NCBI RefSeq assembly: GCF_048541835.1
Contig: NZ_JBLEOY010000002.1
Location: 248,001 to 312,000, forward strand
Reading direction: 5' to 3'
Length of the DNA: 64,000 bases
Source: QIJE01 sp048541835
GTDB taxonomy: Bacteria > SZUA-79 > Acidulodesulfobacterales > Acidulodesulfobacteraceae
Of the stretch, positions 46,759 through 56,842 are shown piece after piece (position 1 is the first letter of the stretch; each line of letters starts with the position of its first letter). The notes under the pieces are model-generated. The model was given only the letters and a program-made list of their open reading frames with translations, did no database searches and was not told the DNA's origin. The position numbers and the translations under genes were made by a program.

Positions 46759-47697
46759 ATGAGTCTTAAAATGATTAATTACAATAATTACGGCGATATA
46801 AAAACCAAACAAAAAATTATAGATGACCTTTTAAAAAAAAGGAACGCAATATTATTGGCGCATAATTATCAGCGGGACGAAATTCAGGAAATTGCCGATT
46901 TTCAGGGTGATTCTTTAGGACTTTCCATCGAAGCAAATAAAACCGATGCCGATATTATAGTATTCTGCGGTGTCAGGTTTATGGCGGAAAGCGCAGCAAT
47001 TATGAACCCCGAAAAGACCGTTATTCTTCCCAATAAAGACGCGGGTTGTCCGATGGTTGATATGATAACGGCAAGGGATGTTCTTCGCTTAAAAGACGAT
47101 TATCCGGATGCTCCGGTTGTTGCGTACGTAAATACGTCTGCCGAGTGCAAAGCGGTTTCGGATATATGCTGTACTTCCGCCAATGCGGTAAAGGTTGTTA
47201 ATTCTCTGCCCGGCAAGAGGGTCATCATGATACCGGATAAAAATTTAGGAAATTACACCCAAAGGTTTACAGATAAGGATGTAATATGCTGGTCAGGGTA
47301 TTGTCCTCCTCACAAAAGGACTAACCCCGAAGATGTTGAGGTTTTAAAGGAGAAATATCCCGGAGCGGTATTTGTAGCGCATCCGGAGTCGACGCCGGAA
47401 ACAATAGACGTTGCCGACTATGTTTCTTCGACATCCGGCATGTATAAATTTGTAAGGGAGTCGAATGCAAAGTATTTTATAATCGGAACGGAAAGGGGAA
47501 TAATGTATAAAATGAAGAAGGAAAATCCAGACAAGGTATTCATTTCTTCTAATAGCGGGCTTGTTTGTCCGAACATGAAAAAAACCCATCTTGACAACAT
47601 AATAGACTCGCTTGAAAATATGAGAAATATTATAAAAATTCCTGAAGACGTCAGAATTCAAGCAAGAAAATCTATTGAAAATATGCTTGCCCTTTAG
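46759..47697 (+). CDS. nadA: quinolinate synthase
   Basis: NadA condenses iminoaspartate with dihydroxyacetone phosphate to quinolinate in NAD synthesis, using an oxygen-sensitive [4Fe-4S] cluster. The 312-aa protein has AHNYQRDEIQEIADFQGDSL, FCGVRFMAE, and cluster Cys in DAGCPMVDM, SGYCPPH and SGLVCPNMK. The HPEC motif is HPES here. nadB and nadC are not in the window. ATG at 46759 or 46771 could start it. It is 44 nt before glyQ. Confidence 0.95.
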   Translation: MSLKMINYNNYGDIKTKQKIIDDLLKKRNAILLAHNYQRDEIQEIADFQGDSLGLSIEANKTDADIIVFCGVRFMAESAAIMNPEKTVILPNKDAGCPMVDMITARDVLRLKDDYPDAPVVAYVNTSAECKAVSDICCTSANAVKVVNSLPGKRVIMIPDKNLGNYTQRFTDKDVICWSGYCPPHKRTNPEDVEVLKEKYPGAVFVAHPESTPETIDVADYVSSTSGMYKFVRESNAKYFIIGTERGIMYKMKKENPDKVFISSNSGLVCPNMKKTHLDNIIDSLENMRNIIKIPEDVRIQARKSIENMLAL

Positions 47698-47741
47698 TAT
47701 AATAAAGCGTTTTTATCTAAAAAATTTTAAAGGAAGAAACT

Positions 47742-48635
47742 ATTAAAAACTTAGATTTTCAACGTTTAATATTCAAACTGCAAAGTTTTTGGTCTGATTT
47801 CGGGTGCGTAATCTTAGAGCCTTACGATATCGAAATGGGAGCCGCTACGTTTGCGCCTTATACGTTTCTTAAATGTTTGGAGGGCGAAGACTGGCGAACG
47901 GCATATGTGCAACCTTCCAGAAGGCCTACCGACGGTAGATATGGTCAGAATCCGAATAGATTGGGGCGTTTTTATCAATTTCAGGTTATTATTCAACCGT
48001 ACGTAAAGAAGATCCAAGAGATTTACATGGACAGTCTCAAAAGCGTCGATATCAATCCCAATGTGCATGATATTAGATTTGTAGAGGATGACTGGGAATC
48101 TCCCACATTAGGGGCATGGGGTTTGGGCTGGGAAGTATGGATTGACGGCATGGAGGTTACTCAAATTACCCATTTTCAGCAGGTTGGAGGTATAGAACTC
48201 GTAAAGCCGGCGATAGAGATTACTTACGGATTGGAAAGAATTGCGATGTTCCTTCAAAATAAGGATAACGTGTTTGACTTACAGTGGAATAACTTTGTGA
48301 AATATGGCGATATCCACGAAAACGACGAGCTTCAATTCTCCGAATATAACTTTGAATATGCCGAAGGCGCAACATTGCACAAGTTGTTTGATATTTACGA
48401 AAATGAGTCCAAAAGGCTGCTTGCCTTAGGGTTAAAAGAGTTAGTCAAACCTGCTTACGAATTCTGCCTCAAATGTTCTCATATTTTTAATCTGTTAGAT
48501 GCGAGAGGACTCATAAGCGTTTCGGAAAGGATGAACTTTATATTAAGGGTCAGATTTCTTGCAGAGGGTTGTGCAAAATTATACATAGGCAAGAAAGAAG
48601 CAAATATTGTTACCGATGCCGTAAAATTAATATAG
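47742..48635 (+). CDS. glyQ: glycyl-tRNA synthetase alpha subunit, apparent ATT start
   Basis: GlyQ is the catalytic alpha subunit of the alpha2beta2 glycyl-tRNA synthetase. Family homology ([15 protein letters not shown], then [16 protein letters not shown]) extends 31 codons upstream of the first ATG (47835), and no ATG, GTG or TTG occurs before the stop at 47718. The only sensible initiator is ATT at 47742, 7 nt after AAAGGA. The resulting 297 aa is the normal length. Motifs further on include [30 protein letters not shown] and [11 protein letters not shown]. glyS follows 44 nt downstream. Confidence 0.93.
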   Translation: MKNLDFQRLIFKLQSFWSDFGCVILEPYDIEMGAATFAPYTFLKCLEGEDWRTAYVQPSRRPTDGRYGQNPNRLGRFYQFQVIIQPYVKKIQEIYMDSLKSVDINPNVHDIRFVEDDWESPTLGAWGLGWEVWIDGMEVTQITHFQQVGGIELVKPAIEITYGLERIAMFLQNKDNVFDLQWNNFVKYGDIHENDELQFSEYNFEYAEGATLHKLFDIYENESKRLLALGLKELVKPAYEFCLKCSHIFNLLDARGLISVSERMNFILRVRFLAEGCAKLYIGKKEANIVTDAVKLI

Positions 48636-48679
48636 AAAATATATTTTATAATTAGTTTAATTTAATAGGATTATTTATC

Positions 48680-50788
48680 GTGAGCGAATATCTGTTGGAA
48701 ATAGGTTCAGGGGAGCTTCCTTACGGCGAAGTAAGGAATATACCTATAGCATTAAAGGGCTTATTGCAGGATTTTTTCGAAAATGGCGCCATGCTGTCGG
48801 AAAAGCCGGATATTTCCGTATTTTCGACCCCGAGGCGCGTTGTCGCTTTAGTCAAAGGCTTGCCGATAAAGACTTTAAGTGGCGAATCGGAAATAATAGG
48901 ACCACCCTTGGGCATCTCCTATCGTGGGGATACCCCTGCGCCGCCGCTTATTCATTTTATGAAAAAGAACGGAATCTCAAATCGTAAAAAAATATATATT
49001 TTAAATCAAAAAAAAGGGGCATATATAGCCTATAAAAAGACGATTAAGGGTATTCCCGTAGTAGATTTGTTGCGTAGAAACATTCCGGGTATTATCAAAA
49101 ACATTCCCTTTAAAAAAACCATGTTCTGGTTGAATAAGGATATAAGATACCCGAGGCCGATTTTGTGGATATCATCCATTTTTAACGGTAGAACTTTGTC
49201 GTTTGATTTCGGAGACGTCAAGCCCGCGGGTTTAACCTATATTAAAAAAACAAATTCTTATAAGTTGCGTCCGGTAAGGATATACAGTTCGCAGGATTAT
49301 TTTGATGTTATTGAGTCGAATGGGATTATTTTAAAAAATGACGAAAGAAAAGAGTATATAAAAAGTGAACTCATGACGGCATCAAAAAAAATAAATGCGG
49401 ACATGCCGGAATACGACGAAGATTTTCTAGATGAAATAGCCGGTTTAACCGAGACGCCTTATGCGGTAATAGGCGAATTCAACAAAAAATTTCTATCGAT
49501 TCCCAAAGAATTATTATCGATTGTTATGCGCAAGCATCAGAGATTTTTTCCCTTAAGATTGAACGACGTCTTGTTGCCGTTCTTTATCGGCATTGCCGAT
49601 ATAAAACCTGATTCTTCGGTAAAAGAAACCATAGATTGCAATGTCAGAGCCGGTTATTCCAAGGTTTTGGCGGCAAGGCTTGCCGATGCCGATTTTTTCT
49701 TTAAAGACGATATTAAAAAGCCGTTATCGCACTTTGTTTCCGCTACAAAAGATATCTTATTCTACAAGGGATTAGGTTCATATTTCGATAAAACGGAACG
49801 TATAAGAGGGTTAGGTATTTTTATAGCGGGCAGATGTAATTTTGCGCCGGATATTTTGTCGGATTTTAAACGTGTATCCGGTTTATTAAAATTTGACCTT
49901 GCAACCCGCGTAGTATATGAATTTCCCGAAATGCAGGGTATAATAGGTAAAATATACGCGAAGATGTTGCAGGAGAACGAGCAGGTTTCTCTCTCTATCG
50001 AGGAGCATTATTATCCTGTTTCCAAGGCTAAAAAAAGGATTCTGCCATCGAATGATTTATCGGCTCTTTGCTCTATATCGGATAAATTGGATACGATTTT
50101 TTCGTTCGTGATGCTAAAAAGGCTTCCGACAGGAGAATCGGACCCTTTTTATTTAAGAAGGGCAATGATAGGCACAATAGAGATTATTTTAGATAAAAAA
50201 TACAGGATAGACTTGACTGATATATTTGGATTTTATTTTAATAGTTTTTTTAATGAGCAAAGGCTTGACAGAGACAAATTGAAAGAGAGGTTTATAAACT
50301 TTGCGAATGCCAGATTTAAAAACTTCCTTATTTCCATGGGGTATAAATCTGATGAGATCGTATCGGTTCTGTCATCCACGGCATCTCAAGATTTTTATAC
50401 CTCTTTTATAAAAATAGATTTTCTCTCTAAACATAAGTTGCGCGAAGAGATTTTTGAGCTGTCCCGCGTGTATAAACGAATCAATAATATTACTAAGCAT
50501 GCCGTAGCAGGCGACTTTGATGCTGATAAACTTGTTACGTCTGAGGAAATGCATCTTATACGCGCTTTTGAATCAGTTAAGGAGAAAACCGGATATTTGA
50601 TAGAGAAAGGTGATTTTTACGGCGTAATGAATGAAATGTATAAATTGAAAGAACCTATAGACGGCTTCTTTGATAAGATTTTAGTTCTAACCGAGGATAA
50701 AGATATCAGAAATTCGAGAATAGGCTTATTAGGCAGTATTTTAGATTTTCTTAGGGATTTTTGCAATTTTTCCGATTTATCTTATTAA
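48680..50788 (+). CDS. glyS: glycyl-tRNA synthetase beta subunit
   Basis: GlyS binds tRNA-Gly and pairs with GlyQ. The 702-aa length is usual. It starts LLEIGSGELP (family: LxEIGxEELP), and contains the FSTPRRVVALVKGL, GLTETPYAVIGEF, MRKHQRFFPLR and DKLDTIFSFVMLKRLPTGESDPFYLRR motifs and a C-terminal DALR-like anticodon domain. The start is GTG with AGGA 9 nt upstream. It is followed by ppdK on the same strand. Confidence 0.96.
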   Translation: MSEYLLEIGSGELPYGEVRNIPIALKGLLQDFFENGAMLSEKPDISVFSTPRRVVALVKGLPIKTLSGESEIIGPPLGISYRGDTPAPPLIHFMKKNGISNRKKIYILNQKKGAYIAYKKTIKGIPVVDLLRRNIPGIIKNIPFKKTMFWLNKDIRYPRPILWISSIFNGRTLSFDFGDVKPAGLTYIKKTNSYKLRPVRIYSSQDYFDVIESNGIILKNDERKEYIKSELMTASKKINADMPEYDEDFLDEIAGLTETPYAVIGEFNKKFLSIPKELLSIVMRKHQRFFPLRLNDVLLPFFIGIADIKPDSSVKETIDCNVRAGYSKVLAARLADADFFFKDDIKKPLSHFVSATKDILFYKGLGSYFDKTERIRGLGIFIAGRCNFAPDILSDFKRVSGLLKFDLATRVVYEFPEMQGIIGKIYAKMLQENEQVSLSIEEHYYPVSKAKKRILPSNDLSALCSISDKLDTIFSFVMLKRLPTGESDPFYLRRAMIGTIEIILDKKYRIDLTDIFGFYFNSFFNEQRLDRDKLKERFINFANARFKNFLISMGYKSDEIVSVLSSTASQDFYTSFIKIDFLSKHKLREEIFELSRVYKRINNITKHAVAGDFDADKLVTSEEMHLIRAFESVKEKTGYLIEKGDFYGVMNEMYKLKEPIDGFFDKILVLTEDKDIRNSRIGLLGSILDFLRDFCNFSDLSY

Positions 50789-50846
50789 TATATCCTTATT
50801 TATTTGTTTTATATTTGAATATCATAATTTTTAGTTGGAGGGTGTT

Positions 50847-53507
50847 ATGGTTAGATATGTTTATTTTTTCGGAGACAAGCATGCGGATGGCGACGGTTCT
50901 ATGAAAAATCTTCTCGGCGGCAAGGGAACCGGTCTTGCGGAAATGACCAATCTCGGCATAAGGGTCCCCGCGGGATTTACTATTACTACCGATGTTTGTA
51001 CGCATTATTATGAACACAATAAAAAATATCCCGAACAATTAGAGGGAGAGGTGAAAAGCAACCTAAAAAAGATGGAAGAAGCCATGGGGGCAAGATTTGG
51101 AGATGAACGTAATCCCCTGCTGGTTTCGGTAAGAAGCGGAGCCAGGGTTTCCATGCCCGGAATGATGGATACCGTTCTTAACTTAGGATTGAACGACGAT
51201 ACGGTTAAAGGGCTTATAAATAAATCCGGCGATAAAAGATTCGCCTATGATACGTATAGGCGATTTATTCAAATGTTTTCTAACGTAGTGCTTGGAATAG
51301 ATTCAAGCGTTATGGAATCCATTTTGGAGAAAAAGAAGGAAGAAAGATCGGTAAGAAATGATAATGAGTTGACTTACGGTGACTTCGAGAGCCTCGTCGA
51401 TGAATTTAAGGACGTAGTTAGAAAAAAAAGGGGGATCGAGTTCCCGAGTGACCCGGAGGAACAGCTATGGATGGGTATATCTGCCGTATTTGAATCATGG
51501 GACGTGCCGAGAGCCATAATTTATAGAAAGCTTAACAAAATTCCGGAAAACTGGGGGACGGCGGTTAACGTAGTATCGATGGTTTATGGAAATATGGGTG
51601 ATACTTCTGCAACCGGGGTTGCTTTTACGAGAGACCCTTCAACCGGAGACAACGGTTTTTATGGAGAATATCTTATAAATGCTCAGGGTGAAGATGTAGT
51701 AGCCGGTACAAGAACCCCACAGCCCGTAAATGAAATTTCCAGAAAAAATCCGGATGATATTTCGCTTGAGCGTGTCATGCCTCGCGTGTATAAAGACCTT
51801 TTAGGATATGCAGATATATTAGAAAAATATTATAAGGACATGCTTGATTTAGAGTTTACGATACAGGAAGGTATTCTTTATATGCTGCAGGTTCGGACTG
51901 GAAAAAGAACGGCTAAGGCCGCCGTAAAAATTGCGGTAGATATGGAAAAAGAGGGAATGATAGATAAAAAAACAGCCGTTTTGAGAATAGACCCTTATTC
52001 TATCGTGCAGCTCATGTATCCTGCCGTGGACATTAAAGCCGATAAGGATGTCGTGGCAAAGGGGCTCCCGGCGTCTCCTGGGGCGGCGAGCGGAGAAGTG
52101 GTTTTTTCCGCAGAAGAAGCGGAAGAAGAGACAAAGAAGGGTAAAAAGGTAATATTGGTAAGGATTGAAACATCGCCGGAAGATATTCACGGAATGAGCG
52201 TGGCGGAGGGGATCCTCACAGCAAGAGGCGGAATGACTTCCCATGCTGCCGTCGTTGCCAGGGGTATGGGTAAGTGTGCAATAACCGGCTGTTCTTTCCT
52301 TGGAATAAACGAAAAAAACGGTGAGATAACGGTTGGAGACAGGATAATAAAAAGGGGCGATATAGTGACCCTAAACGGTTCCAATGGTGAGGTTTACTCC
52401 GGTTACGTGAGCATGGTGACTCCGGAGATTAATGAGGATTTTAAGTCCATAATGGAATTTGCGAATGAGTTTAGAAAATTAAAGATTAGAGCTAACGCCG
52501 ATACACCGGAAGACGCAAGAGTTGCCCGAAATTACGGGGCGGAAGGCATTGGGCTTTGTAGGACCGAGCATATGTTTTTTAAGGGGGACAGGATAAAAGC
52601 GGTAAGAGAGATGATACTCTCGGAGACGTTAGAGGAACGCCGTAAGGCCCTTGCTAAACTTTTGCCCATGCAAAAATCCGATTTTCTTAAACTATACAGT
52701 GAAATGAAAGGTTATTCCGTTAATATACGATTACTTGACCCACCCCTTCACGAATTTCTGCCTAAAACCGAAAAAGAAATAAGAGAGCTTTCGGATATTA
52801 TGCACGTATCTTACGAAAGATTGAAAGCCAAGGCGATATCGCTTCACGAAGTCAACCCGATGCTCGGGCATAGAGGATGCAGGCTTGGCGTAAGTTATCC
52901 GGAGATTTACGAGATGCAGGTTCGGGCAATTATGGAAGCGGCATGTGAATTTCATAATAGCGGTAACAAGATAACATTGGAAATTATGATTCCCGTAGTA
53001 AGTATTTACGAAGAGATAAAGTTATTAAAGGAATTGGTTAATAAAAAGACCAAAGAGGTAATGAAGGAATATGGAGTGGAATTTGAGTATCTCGTCGGAA
53101 CCATGATTGAATTGCCGAGGGCATGCATGATCGCAGACGAGATAGCAAAGGAAGCGGAATTTTTCTCGTTCGGAACGAATGATTTGACGCAGACGGCTTT
53201 TGGATTTTCAAGAGACGATATCGGCTCGTTTTTGCCGGATTATCTGAATAAAAACATATTGAAAACCGACCCGTTTATAGAATTAGACAGAAGCGGAGTC
53301 GGAGAACTGATGAAAATAGCTGTGGATAAAGGTACGAGTGTAAGGCGGGATATTAAACTTGGGATATGCGGAGAGCATGGCGGGAATCCCTCTTCGATAG
53401 AATTTTGCCATAGTTTAAATCTTAACTATGTAAGTTGTTCTCCCTATATGGTTCCTATTGCGATTATTTCTGCCGCTCAGGCATCGCTTAAAGATTTGAG
53501 CAAATGA
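50847..53507 (+). CDS. ppdK: pyruvate phosphate dikinase
   Basis: PpdK interconverts pyruvate, ATP and phosphate with PEP, AMP and pyrophosphate, and lets anaerobes make PEP or use PPi. The 886-aa protein has the nucleotide-grasp domain (LLGGKGTGLAEM, VSVRSGARVSMPGMMDTVLNLG), the swivelling phospho-His domain (GGMTSHAAVVARGMGKCAITG) and the C-terminal PEP/pyruvate barrel (GLCRTEHMFF, GTNDLTQTAFGFSRDD, GICGEHGGNP). ATG at 50847 follows TGGAGGG; the TTG 12 nt earlier overlaps that site. Confidence 0.97.
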   Translation: MVRYVYFFGDKHADGDGSMKNLLGGKGTGLAEMTNLGIRVPAGFTITTDVCTHYYEHNKKYPEQLEGEVKSNLKKMEEAMGARFGDERNPLLVSVRSGARVSMPGMMDTVLNLGLNDDTVKGLINKSGDKRFAYDTYRRFIQMFSNVVLGIDSSVMESILEKKKEERSVRNDNELTYGDFESLVDEFKDVVRKKRGIEFPSDPEEQLWMGISAVFESWDVPRAIIYRKLNKIPENWGTAVNVVSMVYGNMGDTSATGVAFTRDPSTGDNGFYGEYLINAQGEDVVAGTRTPQPVNEISRKNPDDISLERVMPRVYKDLLGYADILEKYYKDMLDLEFTIQEGILYMLQVRTGKRTAKAAVKIAVDMEKEGMIDKKTAVLRIDPYSIVQLMYPAVDIKADKDVVAKGLPASPGAASGEVVFSAEEAEEETKKGKKVILVRIETSPEDIHGMSVAEGILTARGGMTSHAAVVARGMGKCAITGCSFLGINEKNGEITVGDRIIKRGDIVTLNGSNGEVYSGYVSMVTPEINEDFKSIMEFANEFRKLKIRANADTPEDARVARNYGAEGIGLCRTEHMFFKGDRIKAVREMILSETLEERRKALAKLLPMQKSDFLKLYSEMKGYSVNIRLLDPPLHEFLPKTEKEIRELSDIMHVSYERLKAKAISLHEVNPMLGHRGCRLGVSYPEIYEMQVRAIMEAACEFHNSGNKITLEIMIPVVSIYEEIKLLKELVNKKTKEVMKEYGVEFEYLVGTMIELPRACMIADEIAKEAEFFSFGTNDLTQTAFGFSRDDIGSFLPDYLNKNILKTDPFIELDRSGVGELMKIAVDKGTSVRRDIKLGICGEHGGNPSSIEFCHSLNLNYVSCSPYMVPIAIISAAQASLKDLSK

Positions 53508-53535
53508 ACCGGCAGGAGACTTTGAATTTTAACCG

Positions 53536-56500
53536 ATGCAGTTGATTATAGCTAAGAATACGATATCAGAGCTAAAAAGGTCTAAAGCCGGCGATGCGGC
53601 GGCTTTTGCGCTTGACGTACTGTCATCGATAGAAACCTTTGATGGTATAACTGTTTTTCTATGCGATAGTTATGCTTCCGCCAATGATTTATATAAAAAT
53701 ATAACATTTTTAAAAAGCGTTCTTTATAATCATGATTCTGCAAAAAAAGTCTTTTTCTGCGAGGAGATAATTCCGGTAAGCTTGTTGTATGCTTTAAGGC
53801 ATGAAAAAAATGCTATAGTAATATTGACTCCAAGTTCTTTCTTTTCTAAAGTCCCCGATCCCGACAGTATTTTAAAATCCTTCTTGAATATCAAGAAGGG
53901 TTCCAGTTTTTCCAGAGACAAACTCATAGAGACATTTGTGTCTTATGGTTATAAACGGCTTAATGAGGTCGAGAGTGAGAACGAATTTGCCGTCAGGGGT
54001 GAAATAATAGATATTTTTAACGGAGAAAGCCGATATCCCGTCAGGATGGATTTCTTTGATGAAACCGTTGAGGATATGAGGTATTTTGATTTAAACACGC
54101 AGAGAAGTTTAAAAAATATCGATAATTTCACGGTATTTCCTGTCAACCCGGATTATTATGAGAAGAGGTTGAACATTTTAGATATTGCGGAGAATCCGGT
54201 ATTATACGTAGAAGAACCGGAGACGGAACTCTTGCAAGGCTTAGACAACAATGCGGCTAACAGAAATATTTTTAAGGAATCTCTGAAGAAAGCCGGCGAA
54301 ATCTATTATTACGACATTAAGAAATCGACAATATATCACGGCGGCGAGAATTCAGAAAATTTTTGTAAAAAGATATTTCTCAACATAGAATACGGCAGTG
54401 TCGATTTCACAAAAAAACTCAGGTTTGAGAATGGCAGTTTAAATTTAGGTTTGATTAAAAAAATATTTTCCAATCTTATCAAAAAACAATATAGGGTAAT
54501 TCTACCGTCCAAAAATAAAATTCATAGTGAAAGGCTTAAAAAAATATTCGAATCTATCGGTATATATGAAAATGAGAGCAAGGCAATCGGTGGATTTCGT
54601 ATAATCGTCGGAGATATTTCTTCCGGAATAATATCAAAAAAGCACAAACTTTTTATGATTAAAGATGAAGAGCTTTTCAGAGAGCATACCGATTTGACGG
54701 CGGAATCAGCATATACGGGTTTTAAGCCGGATTTTTTAGAAGAGATAAAGAGGCTTAATACCGGAGATTTTGTGGTTCATGATGAGTTTGGTATTGCAAA
54801 GTTTGGTGAAATTAAAAAAATAACGGTTAAAGGTGTTTCATCGGATTATTTTGCTCTAATGTTTGACGGCGGAGACAAGGTTTTTGTTCCTGCCGATAAA
54901 ATATACCTGCTTCATAAATATATTGCTTCCGAAAGTGATAACCCGCCTCAATTAAGCAGATTGAGCAGTAAATTGTGGGAGAAAGCCAAGACAAAGGCCA
55001 AGAAGAAGATAGAGGAAATAGCTGAAGATTTGAAGATTTTGTATGCCAAAAGAATAACAAACAGAGGGTTTGCATTTTCTGAAGAGGATGAAATTTATAG
55101 AGAATTCGAAGAAGACTTCGAATTTGAAGAAACTGAAGACCAGGCGAATGCAATAAGGGATGTCCTCTCCGATATGTGCAGCAATAAACCTATGGATAGG
55201 CTGATTTGCGGAGACGTAGGATACGGAAAAACGGAAGTTGCGATAAGGGCCGCATTCAAGGCGGCGATGGACGGCAAACAGGTGGCGCTTATTGCGCCTA
55301 CTACGCTTTTAGTGGAACAGCACTACAGCAATTTTAAGAAGAGATTTGAAAAATATCCCATTAAGATAGCCTGCATTTCTCGTTTCACTAGGAGAGATGA
55401 AGAGGAAAAAATTCATAGGCAGGTCAAAAACGGAGAAATTGATATAATTATAGGTACACACAAGCTATTATCGAAAAAGATCATATATAGGGACATAGGT
55501 CTTTTAATCATAGACGAAGAGCAAAAATTCGGCGCCCTGCAGAAGGAAAAAATAAAAAAGATGAGGCACTCCATAGACGTATTGGCCATGAGTGCAACCC
55601 CCATTCCCAGGACGTTATATCTTTCTATGTCGGGGATAAGGGGTTTAAGTATAATAAATACGCCACCCGCGGGGAGAAAAAATATTATAACAAATATAGC
55701 GGAATACCAAGAGCAGGCCGTTAAGGATGTCGTTTTTAGGGAATTAAATAGAGGGGGGCAGGTTTATTTCATAGATAATCGGATATCACATATAGATGGA
55801 GTTTATGGTCGGCTTAAAGAAACAATGCCTGATATAAAGATAGGAATAGTTCACGGAAGGCTTGAATCCGGTCAGATTATGGATATCATGCATACCTTTT
55901 ATAATAAGGGATACGATGTGCTTCTTTCTACAAATATTATAGAATCGGGGTTAGATAATCCTAATGTGAATACTATTATCATAAACAAGGCGGAACAATT
56001 CGGGTTAAGCCAGTTATATCAGTTAAGGGGAAGGGTCGGTAGGTCGCATATACAGGCTTACTGCCTGCTTGTCGTAGGGACAAGTATGGACAATCTTAGC
56101 ATTGTTCAAAGAAAACGGCTAAATGCAGTTAGAGATTATAGTAAACTTGGTTCCGGCTTTAAGCTTGCTATGGCCGATTTGGAAATACGGGGAGCCGGAA
56201 ATATCTTAGGAGATGCCCAATCCGGGCATATTGATGCCGTAGGGCTTGAAATGTGCATGCAAATGCTTCAGGAAGAGATAGAAAAGGTCAAGGGCGTCGT
56301 TCTTCCCGTTCAAATAGTACCGGAGGTGAGGGTAAATTTATCGGCATATATACCGGATTCTTACATAAAGGACGATAAAACAAAATTATATGTATACAGG
56401 AAACTTTCGAATTGTAATGTGCCGGAAGACGTGAACGCGATAAGTTCGGAACTAATTGATAGATTTGGCGGGATAGGGGATTCCGTAGAGAATCTCTTAA

Positions 56501-56778
56501 GGATAGCCGAATTAAAAAGTTATATGAGGAATTCAAAAATAAAACTTCTCGAAATAACGGAAAGGGATTTTGTATTGGAATTTCACGAGTCTGCGGATAC
56601 TATTTTTGATTCGTTGGTCAGATTTGTAAACGGCAAGGAAGCATCTTCCGAATATATTATAAACTTTGCAGGGGAATTTAAAATGCGACTTAGATTGAAG
56701 AAGATTACGCAAAAAGAGGATAAACTCGACAGAGCTAAAATTATCTTGCAACGATTATATCGCTATGTTAATATTTAA
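53536..56778 (+). CDS. mfd: transcription-repair coupling factor Mfd
   Basis: Mfd removes RNA polymerase stalled at lesions and recruits UvrA. The 1080-aa protein is slightly short for the family. Order: UvrB-like N-terminal modules (GEIIDIFNGESRYPVRMDFF), RNAP-interaction/CarD-like domain (LNTGDFVVHDEFGIAKF), helicase core with Walker A GDVGYGKTEVA, DEEQKFG, SATPIPRTLY, TRG motif region with GRVGRSHIQAY, and a C-terminal TRCF domain. With uvrA 3 kb further on, both ends of coupled repair are in this cluster. Confidence 0.96.
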   Translation: MQLIIAKNTISELKRSKAGDAAAFALDVLSSIETFDGITVFLCDSYASANDLYKNITFLKSVLYNHDSAKKVFFCEEIIPVSLLYALRHEKNAIVILTPSSFFSKVPDPDSILKSFLNIKKGSSFSRDKLIETFVSYGYKRLNEVESENEFAVRGEIIDIFNGESRYPVRMDFFDETVEDMRYFDLNTQRSLKNIDNFTVFPVNPDYYEKRLNILDIAENPVLYVEEPETELLQGLDNNAANRNIFKESLKKAGEIYYYDIKKSTIYHGGENSENFCKKIFLNIEYGSVDFTKKLRFENGSLNLGLIKKIFSNLIKKQYRVILPSKNKIHSERLKKIFESIGIYENESKAIGGFRIIVGDISSGIISKKHKLFMIKDEELFREHTDLTAESAYTGFKPDFLEEIKRLNTGDFVVHDEFGIAKFGEIKKITVKGVSSDYFALMFDGGDKVFVPADKIYLLHKYIASESDNPPQLSRLSSKLWEKAKTKAKKKIEEIAEDLKILYAKRITNRGFAFSEEDEIYREFEEDFEFEETEDQANAIRDVLSDMCSNKPMDRLICGDVGYGKTEVAIRAAFKAAMDGKQVALIAPTTLLVEQHYSNFKKRFEKYPIKIACISRFTRRDEEEKIHRQVKNGEIDIIIGTHKLLSKKIIYRDIGLLIIDEEQKFGALQKEKIKKMRHSIDVLAMSATPIPRTLYLSMSGIRGLSIINTPPAGRKNIITNIAEYQEQAVKDVVFRELNRGGQVYFIDNRISHIDGVYGRLKETMPDIKIGIVHGRLESGQIMDIMHTFYNKGYDVLLSTNIIESGLDNPNVNTIIINKAEQFGLSQLYQLRGRVGRSHIQAYCLLVVGTSMDNLSIVQRKRLNAVRDYSKLGSGFKLAMADLEIRGAGNILGDAQSGHIDAVGLEMCMQMLQEEIEKVKGVVLPVQIVPEVRVNLSAYIPDSYIKDDKTKLYVYRKLSNCNVPEDVNAISSELIDRFGGIGDSVENLLRIAELKSYMRNSKIKLLEITERDFVLEFHESADTIFDSLVRFVNGKEASSEYIINFAGEFKMRLRLKKITQKEDKLDRAKIILQRLYRYVNI

Positions 56779-56842
56779 GCATATTAAATATTTTTATATT
56801 TGCGAATTTTAATTTTAAAATATTGATACTTAAGAGGAAAAA

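Noticed and set aside
47742..47835. glyQ considered N-terminally truncated or frameshifted
   Set aside because: The frame is continuous and homologous from ATT at 47742 with a good ribosome site, so a rare start codon explains it better.
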